From JAMQPK01 sp963782595 (GTDB lineage Bacteria; Acidobacteriota; Vicinamibacteria; Vicinamibacterales; JAMQPK01): a stretch of DNA of 64,000 bases. The stretch is taken from the NCBI GenBank assembly GCA_963782595.1, contig CAWAKJ010000002.1:868001-932000 (forward strand), given 5' to 3'. Positions 1 to 9,130 of the stretch are shown in pieces. Position 1 is the stretch's first letter, and each line of letters begins with the position of its first letter. The notes beneath the pieces were generated by a model. It was not told the DNA's origin. It saw only the letters and a list, made by a program, of their open reading frames with translations, and ran no database searches. The position numbers and the translations under genes were made by a program.

Positions 1-301
1 GGCGGCGTCCGAGTGCGTGGGCAATCGCCTCGGCGCAGATGGTTTTGCCGGTCCCGGACGGTCCCGCGAAGTTGAATGCGAGCGACAGGCCGGTCGGATG
101 GCGCTGGCCCAGGCCCCATCGATTGAAAATCAGATCGTGGCTGGTGACCTGCGCGAGCGCCTGGTCCAGCGAGCGTCTCGTCGCCGCCGGCAGGATGACG
201 TCGGAAAACGTACGCCGCGGGACAAGGGACTCAACCGTACGGCTCGGGCCCGCGAACGCCTCGAAGAGCTTCGGAAGGGGAAAACCCGCCATTCCTCTCA
301 T
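1..301 (-). CDS. AAA+ family ATPase, N-terminal part (cut by left edge)
   Basis: The reverse strand reads about 100 codons from ATG at 301 with no stop before the window edge. The protein carries a clear Walker A loop, GPSGTGKT, at about residues 85-92, preceded by an FNRWGLGQR stretch typical of AAA+ ATPases that act on other proteins. Only the N-terminal region and P-loop are visible, so Walker B, sensor residues and substrate cannot be judged. An in-frame ATG at 292 is an alternative start. It is divergent from the outer-membrane protein gene starting at 352. AAA+ family membership is read from the motif; the specific role is unknown. Confidence 0.75.
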   Translation of the reverse strand, partial: MRGMAGFPLPKLFEAFAGPSRTVESLVPRRTFSDVILPAATRRSLDQALAQVTSHDLIFNRWGLGQRHPTGLSLAFNFAGPSGTGKTICAEAIAHALGRR

Positions 302-351
302 TATGAGCCATTTGCGGCGACTCCTGCGCATCTAGGGCCAGGAGGATAGAT

Positions 352-1029
352 ATGAGACAACTCCTGGTGCTCGGAGTGGTGGGGCTCGCAAGCGTGGCGT
401 CGGCGTCGGCGCAGGTCACTGAGCGTCTGGAAATCGCCGGCGTCGTACGCACGGACCTCGTGTCGTTCGAAGGCCGCCAGAACACGCGCCTGCCGGTCAC
501 CGGCATCGGCATCGCATATCGCGTGTGGCGGGACATGCGCGTCGAAGGGGAAATCACGAACGCGGCGGGCGAGTCGAGACGGAGCTACGAAGGCGACTTC
601 ATTTCCTACGCGGGACCTGGGGCGACGCGCGAGGAGATCCTCCAAATGGCGGTCATCGCCAGACGTACGACCGTGAACAAAGCAGGGCTGGGAATCGCGA
701 CAGCCGTGGCCGTCGAGACGCGGCAGCCGGGCAGAGTGAACGTGGCTCTTCGTGCAGGCGTCAGTTTCCGGCAGTACGACTATGCAGAAGACACGACGGT
801 TCTCCGGGTCCCCGAAGGGGTGGCCTTCGATCAGGCTGAGTCCGCAATGCCTGATGGCCGCGGGCAGCGAGGTCGCGGCGGGCTTCTGTTGGGCGCCAGC
901 GTGCCGGTCCGCATCTTCGGAGACCTTCACGTCGCGCCGGAAGTGCGATGGGTGTGGGGCGGGCCGGCGCGCATCGGTAACAACTACGACGAAGGCACCA
1001 TCGGCGCGCGCGTTGCTTGGAAGTTCTGA
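352..1029 (+). CDS. Predicted outer-membrane beta-barrel protein
   Basis: This 225-residue protein begins with a typical signal peptide (MRQLLVLGVVGLASVASASA) and ends in phenylalanine (ARVAWKF), a common C-terminal signature of outer-membrane barrels. The body alternates polar and hydrophobic residues with glycine and aromatics. The start is supported by an AGGAGG ribosome-binding site just upstream of ATG 352. No enzymatic motif was recognised. It overlaps the upstream part of the next open frame but not that gene's chosen start. Barrel assignment is an inference from signal peptide, composition and terminal residue. Confidence 0.7.
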   Translation: MRQLLVLGVVGLASVASASAQVTERLEIAGVVRTDLVSFEGRQNTRLPVTGIGIAYRVWRDMRVEGEITNAAGESRRSYEGDFISYAGPGATREEILQMAVIARRTTVNKAGLGIATAVAVETRQPGRVNVALRAGVSFRQYDYAEDTTVLRVPEGVAFDQAESAMPDGRGQRGRGGLLLGASVPVRIFGDLHVAPEVRWVWGGPARIGNNYDEGTIGARVAWKF

Positions 1030-1064
1030 CCCCGAAATCAGCTATGCTGATTTTTGGAGGGGTC

Positions 1065-1655
1065 GTGACGCCAGAATCATTGCTCGGAATCGGCGCGGGG
1101 CTGGCGCTGGCGGCCGCGGCGGGATTCCGTGTGTTCGTGCCGCTGCTGGCCTTGAGCCTGGCGGCGCAGAGTGGATGGATCGAACTGACGCCCTCGTTTG
1201 CCTGGCTGTCGAGCGACGCGGCAACCCTGACGCTCGCCACGGCGACAGTCTTGGAAATCGCGGCGTACTATGTGCCGTTTTTCGACAACGCGCTCGATAC
1301 GCTTGCGGCCCCGGCCGCCGTACTCGCGGGTATCGTGGCCAGCGCGTCAGTTTTGACGGACGTTCCGCCCTGGCTGCAATACACCATCGCGATTGTCGGC
1401 GCCGGAGGAACGGCGGGGGTGGTCCATGCCGCGACGTCCGTTGCGCGGCTGAAGAGCTCTGCACTGACGGCAGGTTTCGGCAATCCGATTCTCGCGACGC
1501 TCGAGTTGATTGGATCGATGGTGATTGCCGGGCTGGCGCTGGTCGCGCCGCTCCTTGCACTGGCGATCGTGGTGCTGATTGTCGCGCTCGTCGCGAAGCG
1601 CGTTAACGCATGGCGTCTTGCGAACGCACGTGCTGGTGAATCCAGTACTCGCTGA
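1065..1655 (+). CDS. DUF4126-like integral membrane protein
   Basis: The protein of about 196 residues is strongly hydrophobic with several membrane helices, including LLGIGAGLALAAAAGFRVFV at the N-terminus and a long run of L/V/A near the C-terminus. This pattern and the GFRVFVPLLALS start resemble the DUF4126 family of small membrane proteins, whose function is unknown. GTG at 1065 was chosen because a GGAGG motif lies at 1056-1060 and the membrane protein then begins properly; an upstream in-frame ATG at 1017 would overlap the previous gene. Its last 53 bases overlap a small gene on the opposite strand. Confidence 0.7.
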   Translation: MTPESLLGIGAGLALAAAAGFRVFVPLLALSLAAQSGWIELTPSFAWLSSDAATLTLATATVLEIAAYYVPFFDNALDTLAAPAAVLAGIVASASVLTDVPPWLQYTIAIVGAGGTAGVVHAATSVARLKSSALTAGFGNPILATLELIGSMVIAGLALVAPLLALAIVVLIVALVAKRVNAWRLANARAGESSTR

Positions 1656-1761
1656 CGGCGCCGGCGTCGTATTTGCGGCGCCGTCGCATCATCGGCCGCA
1701 TGATCTGATAGACGAAGAACACGCCGGCGAGTCCGATCGCGCCTAAAGCCATCCACAGCAT
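1603..1761 (-). CDS. Small single-pass membrane protein (52 aa)
   Basis: ATG at 1761 to TAA at 1603 encodes 52 residues: an N-terminal membrane helix (LWMALGAIGLAGVFFVYQIM), then a basic RRRRK stop-transfer patch, then a soluble tail ending near SQDAMR. Third codon positions are almost all G or C, as in neighbouring genes, which argues for real coding. No convincing ribosome-binding site is visible, and the frame stays open upstream without an obvious start, so the start is uncertain. It overlaps the 3' end of the DUF4126 gene tail to tail by 53 bases. Function unknown. Confidence 0.55.
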   Translation of the reverse strand: MLWMALGAIGLAGVFFVYQIMRPMMRRRRKYDAGAVSEYWIHQHVRSQDAMR

Positions 1762-1861
1762 GCTGCGATCTTCGCGGATCGCGCGGCATTGTGCAAACTT
1801 GACATTTGGCGCCCCACGTAAAGACCGGCGCGAGCGTGACGACAGCGTGACGACAGATTTG

Positions 1862-2272
1862 TCAGTCGTCGTGAGAACGAGCGCGGCCGCGCAGTTGCTT
1901 GACGGCGCCGCGCTTTTTCTTCGCGCTCAGACGCTGCTCGCGTGATGCCGCCTTGGGCCTGGTGGGGCGTCGTTTCTTCGGCCGCTTCGATGCCTGTTCG
2001 ACGAGCGCATGCAGCCGCGCGCGAGCGGCCTCGCGATTCTGCGTCTGCGTGCGATGCTCCCGGCTGTCAATTAACAGGATATCGTCCGACGTCATTCGGC
2101 TGCCCGCCAGATGCCGCAGCCGCTCCTTCACCTCGTGGGGCAGCGCCGAGGCCCCGACGTCGAAGCGCAACTCGACAGCGGTCGCGACTTTATTGACGTT
2201 CTGTCCGCCAGGGCCCGATGCACGAACGAATCGCTCCTCGATGTCCTTTTCGTCCAACACGATGGGCTCCAT
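1862..2272 (-). CDS. arfB: Alternative ribosome-rescue factor ArfB (YaeJ-type peptidyl-tRNA hydrolase)
   Basis: The 136-residue protein has the class-I release factor GGQ motif in RASGPGGQNVNKVATAVELRF (residues about 17-37) and a strongly basic C-terminal tail rich in K and R, the two hallmarks of ArfB. In that family GGQ hydrolyses peptidyl-tRNA on ribosomes stalled without a stop codon, while the basic tail enters the empty mRNA channel. Length matches the usual ~140 residues. ATG 2272 is chosen because the domain starts there; the open frame extends upstream without homology. It is divergent from the lipoprotein gene at 2349. Confidence 0.9.
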   Translation of the reverse strand: MEPIVLDEKDIEERFVRASGPGGQNVNKVATAVELRFDVGASALPHEVKERLRHLAGSRMTSDDILLIDSREHRTQTQNREAARARLHALVEQASKRPKKRRPTRPKAASREQRLSAKKKRGAVKQLRGRARSHDD

Positions 2273-2348
2273 GCTAACATCGCGGCACTCTCGAAAAAAC
2301 CACTCCGGGAGAGGCTTTCCCGGCGTTATCCGGACCGTAAGAGGGCAT

Positions 2349-4223
2349 ATGACGAACCACCTCGGACGCGTTTTCGCCAGCCTGCTCCTGGCCACGACAC
2401 TTTCGGCATGTTCCAGCGCCGAGCCTGCCGCGCCGGCGGGTCCCTCCTCGACGGTCACCATCGATGCTCCGATGGCCGCGCCGAAGTGGGCGCAGATGGA
2501 GCGACAACTGCTGGCCGAGAATGGGGTAGCCGCACGCGAATTCTTTCAGAAATATTTCGACCAGCGCGGATACCTACTGTGTTTTGTCCGGTGGGGCGCC
2601 AACGACGGCCCCGATGACGCGTTCGAGAATTTCAATCACTGGCCCGAACTGCACGCGCTGGGCGCGAGCGACGAGATCGTTCAGATGTATCTGAAGGGTC
2701 ACGAGGGCATGATCAAGCAGTACACCGAAGCGAAGACCACCAAGCTCGTGCCGGCCGGCATGGACGGGATGTACTACAAGGAATTCAGCGCGCTGTCTGA
2801 TTGGCAGCATCACGGCGAGGGCCTCCAGCTCTTCAATCGAATGGCCCTGTCGGTGCCTGCCGATCCGAAATATCTCGAGCGCGTGCGGCGGTTCGCGGGT
2901 CTTTACATGGGGGAGGATCCCGAAGCCCCCAACTACGATCCGAAGCACAACATCATCCGCAGCATGATGAACGGCAGCAAGGGGCCTCTGCTCCGCAAGG
3001 CCACATCGCTCGAGTGGGTCGGCGAGCCGTTCGACATGGCCGGCTTCGATGCGCTCCACGGCGAGCGCAACTTCGACGAGTTCCTCGCCCACTACCAGGA
3101 GTACCACGACGTGGTCGGCGACCACGCCCTGAATCTCGTCGCGACGACGCTGCCCGCGAACGCGTATTTTGCGACCGGCGATGAGAAGTACAAGAAGTGG
3201 GTCGTCGGCTATGCCGACGGCTGGCTCGAGCGGATGAAGCAGAACAACGGCATCATCCCGACGTTTGTGGATCTGGACGGCAAGATCGGCGGGCCAGCCG
3301 GCAAATGGTGGGGCAGCGCGTACGGCTGGGGATTCAGCCCGGTGAATCCCGTGACGAACCGCCGCGAGAATCGCAATCGCATCGAGCGTCCGATTATCGG
3401 GCTCAACAACGCGCTGCTGCTTACCGGCGATCAGAAGTACGTGGATGTATGGCGCGACATGACGAACGCCGTGAACGCCAACGCGCGGACCGTTGATGGG
3501 AAGACGCAATATCCGTCCATGTATGGTCTTGATCTCATGGCCAATCCAAAGGCCACGAAGGCCGGATGGTACGGCTGGCGCGATACTCCGTGGAACGTCG
3601 GAGCGCTCGAAGTCTGGTACTTCTCGCAGAAGCCGGAAGATCTCGCGCGCGTCAACAAGAACCAATGGCTGGAATACCTCCAGGGCAGGAATTCCAGCTA
3701 TCCCGAGACCGCGATGGCCGAAGATCTAGAGACGATTCGCACTCGCGTAGAGGGAATCAGGAAAGATCAGTCGAAGCCCGACAAGCGCCTCGCCGACAAC
3801 ATGCTCGACCTCAATCCGGTGACGACCACCTCGCTGATTCAGTTGACGCAGGGCGGCATGGAGCCGGACCGCAGAGGCAATCTCGTCAATTCAAGGCTTC
3901 GCTATTTCGATCCCGCGAGGCAGCGGGCCGGCTTGCCGGAGGATGTGGCGGCGCTCGTGTCGGAGATGAGCGATACAGGGACGGCCGTCACGCTCGTGAA
4001 TCTGAACGCGACGACCCCGCGGACGCTGGTGGTCCAGGGAGGCGCGTACGCCGAGCACCTGATCGAATCGGTCGACTGGAACGGCAAGACGGTGCCTGTC
4101 GGCAAACCAAACTTCACGGTGACGCTGAATCCCGGCGCCGGCGGCAAGCTGACGCTGAAGATGAAACGCTACGCCAGCGATCCGACGGTCAAGTTTCCGT
4201 TTCTGATGAGCAGCGGAAGCTAG
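2349..4223 (+). CDS. Large lipoprotein of unknown function, possible alpha/alpha-toroid enzyme
   Basis: This 624-residue protein starts with a lipoprotein signal (ATTLSAC lipobox, cysteine near residue 22), so it should be lipid-anchored after export. The middle has repeated helix-like blocks with conserved aromatic and glycine motifs such as ANAYFATGDEKYKKWVVGYADGW and GLNNALLLTGDQKYVDVW, the pattern seen in (alpha/alpha) toroid glycosidases and lyases. The C-terminal 150 residues look beta-rich. I do not recognise a named family, and no catalytic residues can be assigned. ATG 2349 is chosen for the signal peptide; the frame is open further upstream across arfB and is not coding there. Confidence 0.65.
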   Translation: MTNHLGRVFASLLLATTLSACSSAEPAAPAGPSSTVTIDAPMAAPKWAQMERQLLAENGVAAREFFQKYFDQRGYLLCFVRWGANDGPDDAFENFNHWPELHALGASDEIVQMYLKGHEGMIKQYTEAKTTKLVPAGMDGMYYKEFSALSDWQHHGEGLQLFNRMALSVPADPKYLERVRRFAGLYMGEDPEAPNYDPKHNIIRSMMNGSKGPLLRKATSLEWVGEPFDMAGFDALHGERNFDEFLAHYQEYHDVVGDHALNLVATTLPANAYFATGDEKYKKWVVGYADGWLERMKQNNGIIPTFVDLDGKIGGPAGKWWGSAYGWGFSPVNPVTNRRENRNRIERPIIGLNNALLLTGDQKYVDVWRDMTNAVNANARTVDGKTQYPSMYGLDLMANPKATKAGWYGWRDTPWNVGALEVWYFSQKPEDLARVNKNQWLEYLQGRNSSYPETAMAEDLETIRTRVEGIRKDQSKPDKRLADNMLDLNPVTTTSLIQLTQGGMEPDRRGNLVNSRLRYFDPARQRAGLPEDVAALVSEMSDTGTAVTLVNLNATTPRTLVVQGGAYAEHLIESVDWNGKTVPVGKPNFTVTLNPGAGGKLTLKMKRYASDPTVKFPFLMSSGS

Positions 4224-4227
4224 GCCA

Positions 4228-5421
4228 CTAGCGGGCACCGACTTCGTCCGTGACGACCTCTACCCGATCGCCATAAGCCTCCTGCGGGCGCTGGTCACGG
4301 CTGATTAACTTGTTGCGGAACGCGGACATCTCGCGATAAATGGCGAGCCGTGCGCGGTTGGCGCTGCCAAGCGGCTGGTGCTCGGGCAACACGCGCCAGG
4401 GATTGAAACTCATCCGCTCTGCCGCCTCGAGATTTTGCTTCGAACCGACGTCTTTCTGCCCTGCGGGGATCACAATCCTCGCGACCCTCTCCCATTTCGC
4501 TTCCCAGCGTCGAGTGCCATTCTCGATGGCCCATACTGGCAGCTTGCTGAGATCCGGCCAGCGCTGCACGAGAAATTCCAGCGTTGCCCCCTCGTTGCGC
4601 ACGTCCCGCTGCAGCGAGGTGCGCAGCTCATGGAAACCAGGTAAGCGGTTGGCGAGACTTCTCGAGAGCAAGCTCAACATCGTCACGATCGTTCCGAGCG
4701 CGTGTCTGACACCAAACCATCGATACCAGGGGTCGCGTTTCACCCGTGGCGAAAACCGCCGCACTTGATACTTCACGCAGTGCGGCCCAAAACGGTAAGG
4801 TGTCTGACTGAAAAAGTACGTGTCCAATGGACTTCGCGGACATGCCTGCGCCGAAAGCATCTGCAATCCGCCCCGCAGCCGACGCGGGAAACGCCGAAAG
4901 AAATACGCGATCACTTTCCACGGGTTTTCCGACACTCTGATGAAATCGACGAAATCGACGGCATCGCGGCCGAAGAACGCCTCGCCGCTCGCCGTCACGA
5001 AGTCGTGCGTCGCACCCAGACCTTCAGCATCGCCCAGGAACGTGAGCGGGGCCCCGGGTCGTTCAGGTCCGAGCAAGAGCTTGATGGCGCAGCCGCGGAT
5101 ATCGTGGATGAGATCGTGACCCATGATCGGGTTGCCGTTCGAGAACCGAATCAGGGCGTCGCACTGCGATCCGGGCACGCTGAACAGGCCGTGCTGAAGC
5201 GCGACAGGAATCTGCTCATCGACGATGAAGTGTGCTTCCACCAGGCCATAGTGTTTTGGGTGCGCGTCGCGGCGAATCACGCCGTGCGGATACCGCGCTG
5301 TGAGCTGTTCCTTGAGCGTGTCGATCATGCTCTCAATGGCTTCGTTCTCACCCGGCGGTACCTCCTCGACGGGGAAACGCTGAATAGCCGGGCGTGCGAC
5401 AGGCCGTGCGACTGCGTTCAT
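4228..5421 (-). CDS. Catalase-like haem protein
   Basis: The 397-residue protein has catalase-superfamily landmarks: a probable distal-haem histidine in RDAHPKHYG (His about 54), IRFSNG near 91-96 and HDIRGCAIKLL near 106-116, matching the catalase RDPRGFAVKF region. The canonical proximal tyrosine motif of true catalases was not found, and the protein is shorter than classic catalases, so peroxidase, allene-oxide-synthase-like or hydroperoxide-converting activity is as likely as H2O2 dismutation. ATG 5421 is chosen because AAGGAG lies about 8 bases upstream and the start overlaps the previous stop as ATGA, which indicates translational coupling to the DyP-patatin gene. It is last in the operon. 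Confidence 0.75.
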   Translation of the reverse strand: MNAVARPVARPAIQRFPVEEVPPGENEAIESMIDTLKEQLTARYPHGVIRRDAHPKHYGLVEAHFIVDEQIPVALQHGLFSVPGSQCDALIRFSNGNPIMGHDLIHDIRGCAIKLLLGPERPGAPLTFLGDAEGLGATHDFVTASGEAFFGRDAVDFVDFIRVSENPWKVIAYFFRRFPRRLRGGLQMLSAQACPRSPLDTYFFSQTPYRFGPHCVKYQVRRFSPRVKRDPWYRWFGVRHALGTIVTMLSLLSRSLANRLPGFHELRTSLQRDVRNEGATLEFLVQRWPDLSKLPVWAIENGTRRWEAKWERVARIVIPAGQKDVGSKQNLEAAERMSFNPWRVLPEHQPLGSANRARLAIYREMSAFRNKLISRDQRPQEAYGDRVEVVTDEVGAR

Positions 5422-8400
5422 GGCGTGCACTCCTTCAGGACCGGCGCCACCCAGGCCGCCGGCGGGCCGAGGACCGAAGCGACCTTATTGATGTCTGGTG
5501 CGCCTTTCGGCGATTCGCCGGGACTGGCTGATGCGCCCGCGGCCCGGCCGTATTTTTCGGCCCACACCGTCTCGATACCGCACCGTTCTTTTCTGGAGAG
5601 ATGCCAGCTCAGCAGCGTGTCGGTAGACTCGCCGGTGTGTTGATAGGGGAACTCTGCCCACACGATGTCCAGTTTGTGCGCGCCCTGGAACAGCTCGATC
5701 TCAAAATCGTTCCTGTTCCGTTGCGCATTTGTTCGCATGGACAATCCGGCTTGCAACGGGGCGATCGTCTGCCACGGCCATGCGCGGTCGCGGAGCGGCG
5801 GATTCCCCTCGTAAGGAGGAGGGATTCGCACGACGAGGACCTTACGCCCTTTCAGGTCGGCCGCTGCAAGCCACTCGAGCACCGTCACGACCGCATGGTT
5901 GTCCCAGAAGCCGCCGTCGATGAGATGCACCATCTGGGCGTTGTTGTCGGGCCGGGCCACAGCTGTGATGTAGGGAAAGGATGCGGCGAGTCGTACAGCC
6001 GTAATCACCGGCAAGTCCTTTCGTCCCGTCAGCCAGGCGACATCCCTTGTCGTGGACTCAGGAGGAAATCCAGGAGGAAATCCATATGTGGCAAGCACCG
6101 CACGTTGACCCGTCTCGACGACCATCGCGTTGAAAGCGACTGCTGGCCGCCATCCCCTTATGACGTCCGCCTGCCAGTCGCCCATCGTGGGCGTCACACA
6201 GGTCGGGTCAAGTTTCATCGCGTGACACCATGCAAGCTCGAGGCTTCGCCCGCGATCGAGCGTGCTCGGAACGAAGGCGCCTATCGGCCACAAGGTCCGC
6301 GTGAGATCCGGATAGGTGATGCCCCACCAGACGTCGCCTGTGGCTCCGGCCTTGGCGGCTTCGACGACATCATTTTGCAGGGTGTCCTCGCCACCTTCGC
6401 CAGCTGCGCTCGTCTGGCCATCGAATGGACGGCCCTGGAACTGCCGAACGAAGTGCATGGCGCCGACGCTGCCGGCCGACGCACCGCTGATCAGACGCAA
6501 GTTTCCTGTGAATGACGTGCCCCATAACTTCGTCAGCCCGACGAGCACTCTTGCTGTCCACGCGGCCTGATGCGCGCCCCCGCCGCCGGCCGCAACAATT
6601 ACGATAGGTTTGGCAGTGGAATCGAGCTCTCCGCGTCCTGCGCGATAGCTGTCGGCCTGGCGAATCATCTCTTTCACGGTCGGCGCGGCAGACAGATCCC
6701 TTTGGGTAAGCACTTCGAACTTGTGATCCGATTCGCCCACAAAGGTCGCCGCGATCCACGAGGCGGCAAGCACCGTCAGGAGAGGGACGCGGAACCAATC
6801 CAGGAAGAATGCGACAGCCGCTGCCGCCGAGCCGGCGATCGACAGGACGAAGAGGAAATAGGCCATCGGCGGCAACTGCAGCGCCGACGGCGGCCAGAGC
6901 GCCCACCAGCCATTCAGATAAATGAAAGTTATCAGCGATCCCAGTACGGCAGCGGTCAGATGGCCTGGAAGAATCCTTCCTGTGTTCCGGTCGAAATATC
7001 CCGCCCCCCGGCCGGGTGGCCACCTGGCAACGGTACCCTCAACGAGACGCACGACCCGCAGCCCGGCAATCCTCGACCGCCTCGGCTTCAACCCGGCAAT
7101 AAGCCGCAATGGTGGTAACAACATGGCGTCTTCGGTGTTCTCCGGGCGCACGCTCCAATTCCGCAGGATCTCCGCGACGAGCAAAGTCAAGAAGACGACC
7201 ACGTAACCGCCAAATGCGCTAGCGCCGAACTTGAACAACTCGGACTCAAATGCTCCTGCTCGTGGTGCGACGACCGCGTCTCTGGCCGACTGCCAGAGCG
7301 TCGTCAGAACAATGGGCAACGAGAACGCCTGCCAAATCAGCACGCGCTTCCATGTAAGTGCGCGTGACGGAGGTACGGTTATACCGAAGCGCGCCTCGGC
7401 GTGCAGCGTCACGACCCGGTACGCGTGCATGGCCAGACTCGCCCCCATCGACGCCAGCGCGCTCACGATGAGCATGTCCCGCCAACCACTCGTCAGAAAC
7501 ATCGGATGCACGACCGTCCGAAGCCCGCTGTTGCCCAGGAGCGTGAAGGGCACGAGGGCAAGAACGGCGGCCAGGAGAATCGGAAAGCGAACGAAAGACG
7601 CGAATCGAATCCACTCAAATCTGTTGAGGCGCTGTGGTGTCGGAACCCACTCCGTGCGTGGCGGAGGAGCGGCAGGAAGGGCCGCCAGATAGCGCAGCGC
7701 CGTCAGGCTTGGCAGGAAGAAGTACGCGCCTCCCCTGACCGTCACGAAGCGAGCCAGCCCAGGCAGCATCACGCGGCGCCGGAAACGGGTTTCTGCCGGC
7801 GGTGGCAGTGTGACGGTCCAATCGGCACCAGCGTCGCGCGCGCCCGCGATCGGATCGTCTTCGGCGTCCAGACCGCCGAACGTGCCGTCATTGGTCCAGT
7901 TCTGCTGGATGAACTCGAACTGGCGCTCGATGCTGGCGTTCAGACAAATGAAATGCAGGCCCTGGTCCTGTCCATCCCGGTAGGGACGCCCGCGGCGCAG
8001 AATCCTGTGGCGGTTCGATAGGCGCCAGCTCTGCTCCGGATTGTCGCCGAACGAATCTCTCGGGTTGGCGCGCCGGATGTGCGCGCCCATGGGGCAGCGC
8101 TCGCCATGCGGGTCATCCCGGTATTCGAAATCGTTGCCGCTCGGCGCGGTCGCATGGTCAGGATCGTGAGCGATCGGACACGTGAGAAGTGGCGAGCCAT
8201 CCTGCCAGCGTCCGACCAGCATCGCCCCGAGGCGATCCTGTGGAATGCCCGTCTCGTCGGCGGCCGCCGCGCATGCGCGGTCGAATCCGTCAACATCCTG
8301 TGCGAGCTGGCGGAACACTAGATACGTGCCGTTGTAGCCGAGGTCGCGCCGGTCCGGGTGGTCACGCGCCACCGGCAGCGGAGCATACTTGTCCGCAACG

Positions 8401-9122
8401 GTCGGGCTCGCCGCTACCTGACGCGCGCCGTCGATGTGGCCTAAGAGAATCTCCCCGTCCGCCAGCGTGTGGATCGAGGGCTGTGTCGGTTTGTCGTTTT
8501 CGCCGAACAGGCCGCGAGCCCCCCTCAGTACAGGTTGCGAAATACCATCGACGAAGCCGAACGGCTCTTTAACTGGTGCGTTCTGTATCGGCAGCGTACC
8601 AAACAGCACACTCCAGCCGTCATCGCTTATGGCGCCTTGCGCAATGGCTTCGTCCGTCCAATGTGCGACTTCATCCCTCAGGTCTTCCTCCGCCGTTGCG
8701 AAGACGAACAGCATCGCGTCAACGCTTCCATCGCCGTGATGTCCCCACTTCCAGTTACGGGGAGCGCTGGCTTCGACGTCGCCCAGTGCGCGCGAGCGAT
8801 GATCTGGTGCGTCGAGGGCGCTCCACTTCGCGCCCAACCCTTCGGCGAATGCCATCGGAAACGTCTGAAGGGCATCACGGTCGAGTCCGAGCGCCTCGAG
8901 CCCTGTGTAGGTGAACGCGACGTTCAAGCGGATGCCGGGGCGATTTCGTGGGCCGGCTTCCTTGGGCGTCGCCGAGTCGATGTTGCCGTCTCGCACGAGC
9001 TCCGCGAGCCACGCCCGTACAGCCGCGGCCTGATTCTGCCGGAAGCGCAGCATGACGTACCCGGCAAACGGCAGACGCCTGTAGGAGTGGAAAACCAGCC
9101 CCTGGATGTCGGATAAGTCCAT
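5418..9122 (-). CDS. DyP-type peroxidase fused through a membrane region to a patatin-like lipase
   Basis: The 1,234-residue protein has three parts. Residues 1-480 are a DyP-type haem peroxidase: GFVDGISQP at 189-197 with the catalytic Asp192, CPMGAHIRRANPR with candidate haem-ligand His348, and RHRILRRGRPY near 371-381 with the distal Arg region. Residues about 510-795 hold roughly seven membrane helices. Residues 840-1160 are patatin-like: AAGGGGAHQ oxyanion loop, GASAG nucleophile elbow (Ser882) and DGG dyad (Asp1069). Both active sites look intact. ATG 9122 follows AAGGAG; eight bases separate it from the upstream stop. No Tat or Sec signal precedes the peroxidase. The fusion is seen directly; coupling of the two activities is inferred. 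Confidence 0.85.
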   Translation of the reverse strand: MDLSDIQGLVFHSYRRLPFAGYVMLRFRQNQAAAVRAWLAELVRDGNIDSATPKEAGPRNRPGIRLNVAFTYTGLEALGLDRDALQTFPMAFAEGLGAKWSALDAPDHRSRALGDVEASAPRNWKWGHHGDGSVDAMLFVFATAEEDLRDEVAHWTDEAIAQGAISDDGWSVLFGTLPIQNAPVKEPFGFVDGISQPVLRGARGLFGENDKPTQPSIHTLADGEILLGHIDGARQVAASPTVADKYAPLPVARDHPDRRDLGYNGTYLVFRQLAQDVDGFDRACAAAADETGIPQDRLGAMLVGRWQDGSPLLTCPIAHDPDHATAPSGNDFEYRDDPHGERCPMGAHIRRANPRDSFGDNPEQSWRLSNRHRILRRGRPYRDGQDQGLHFICLNASIERQFEFIQQNWTNDGTFGGLDAEDDPIAGARDAGADWTVTLPPPAETRFRRRVMLPGLARFVTVRGGAYFFLPSLTALRYLAALPAAPPPRTEWVPTPQRLNRFEWIRFASFVRFPILLAAVLALVPFTLLGNSGLRTVVHPMFLTSGWRDMLIVSALASMGASLAMHAYRVVTLHAEARFGITVPPSRALTWKRVLIWQAFSLPIVLTTLWQSARDAVVAPRAGAFESELFKFGASAFGGYVVVFLTLLVAEILRNWSVRPENTEDAMLLPPLRLIAGLKPRRSRIAGLRVVRLVEGTVARWPPGRGAGYFDRNTGRILPGHLTAAVLGSLITFIYLNGWWALWPPSALQLPPMAYFLFVLSIAGSAAAAVAFFLDWFRVPLLTVLAASWIAATFVGESDHKFEVLTQRDLSAAPTVKEMIRQADSYRAGRGELDSTAKPIVIVAAGGGGAHQAAWTARVLVGLTKLWGTSFTGNLRLISGASAGSVGAMHFVRQFQGRPFDGQTSAAGEGGEDTLQNDVVEAAKAGATGDVWWGITYPDLTRTLWPIGAFVPSTLDRGRSLELAWCHAMKLDPTCVTPTMGDWQADVIRGWRPAVAFNAMVVETGQRAVLATYGFPPGFPPESTTRDVAWLTGRKDLPVITAVRLAASFPYITAVARPDNNAQMVHLIDGGFWDNHAVVTVLEWLAAADLKGRKVLVVRIPPPYEGNPPLRDRAWPWQTIAPLQAGLSMRTNAQRNRNDFEIELFQGAHKLDIVWAEFPYQHTGESTDTLLSWHLSRKERCGIETVWAEKYGRAAGASASPGESPKGAPDINKVASVLGPPAAWVAPVLKECTP

Positions 9123-9130
9123 AAACTCCT

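Noticed and set aside
1899..2348. Upstream extension of the large lipoprotein gene
   Set aside because: The 150 extra codons overlap arfB on the other strand and would hide the lipobox; ATG 2349 gives a proper signal.
2574..3665. 363-codon minus-strand frame opposite the large lipoprotein gene
   Set aside because: Its residues are rich in V, R and H in a pattern expected from antisense of the lipoprotein gene, and the plus-strand gene has a signal peptide and ribosome-binding context.
4228..5421. Calling the catalase-like gene a true catalase
   Set aside because: The usual proximal tyrosine motif was not found and the protein is short, so only a catalase-like haem protein is claimed.
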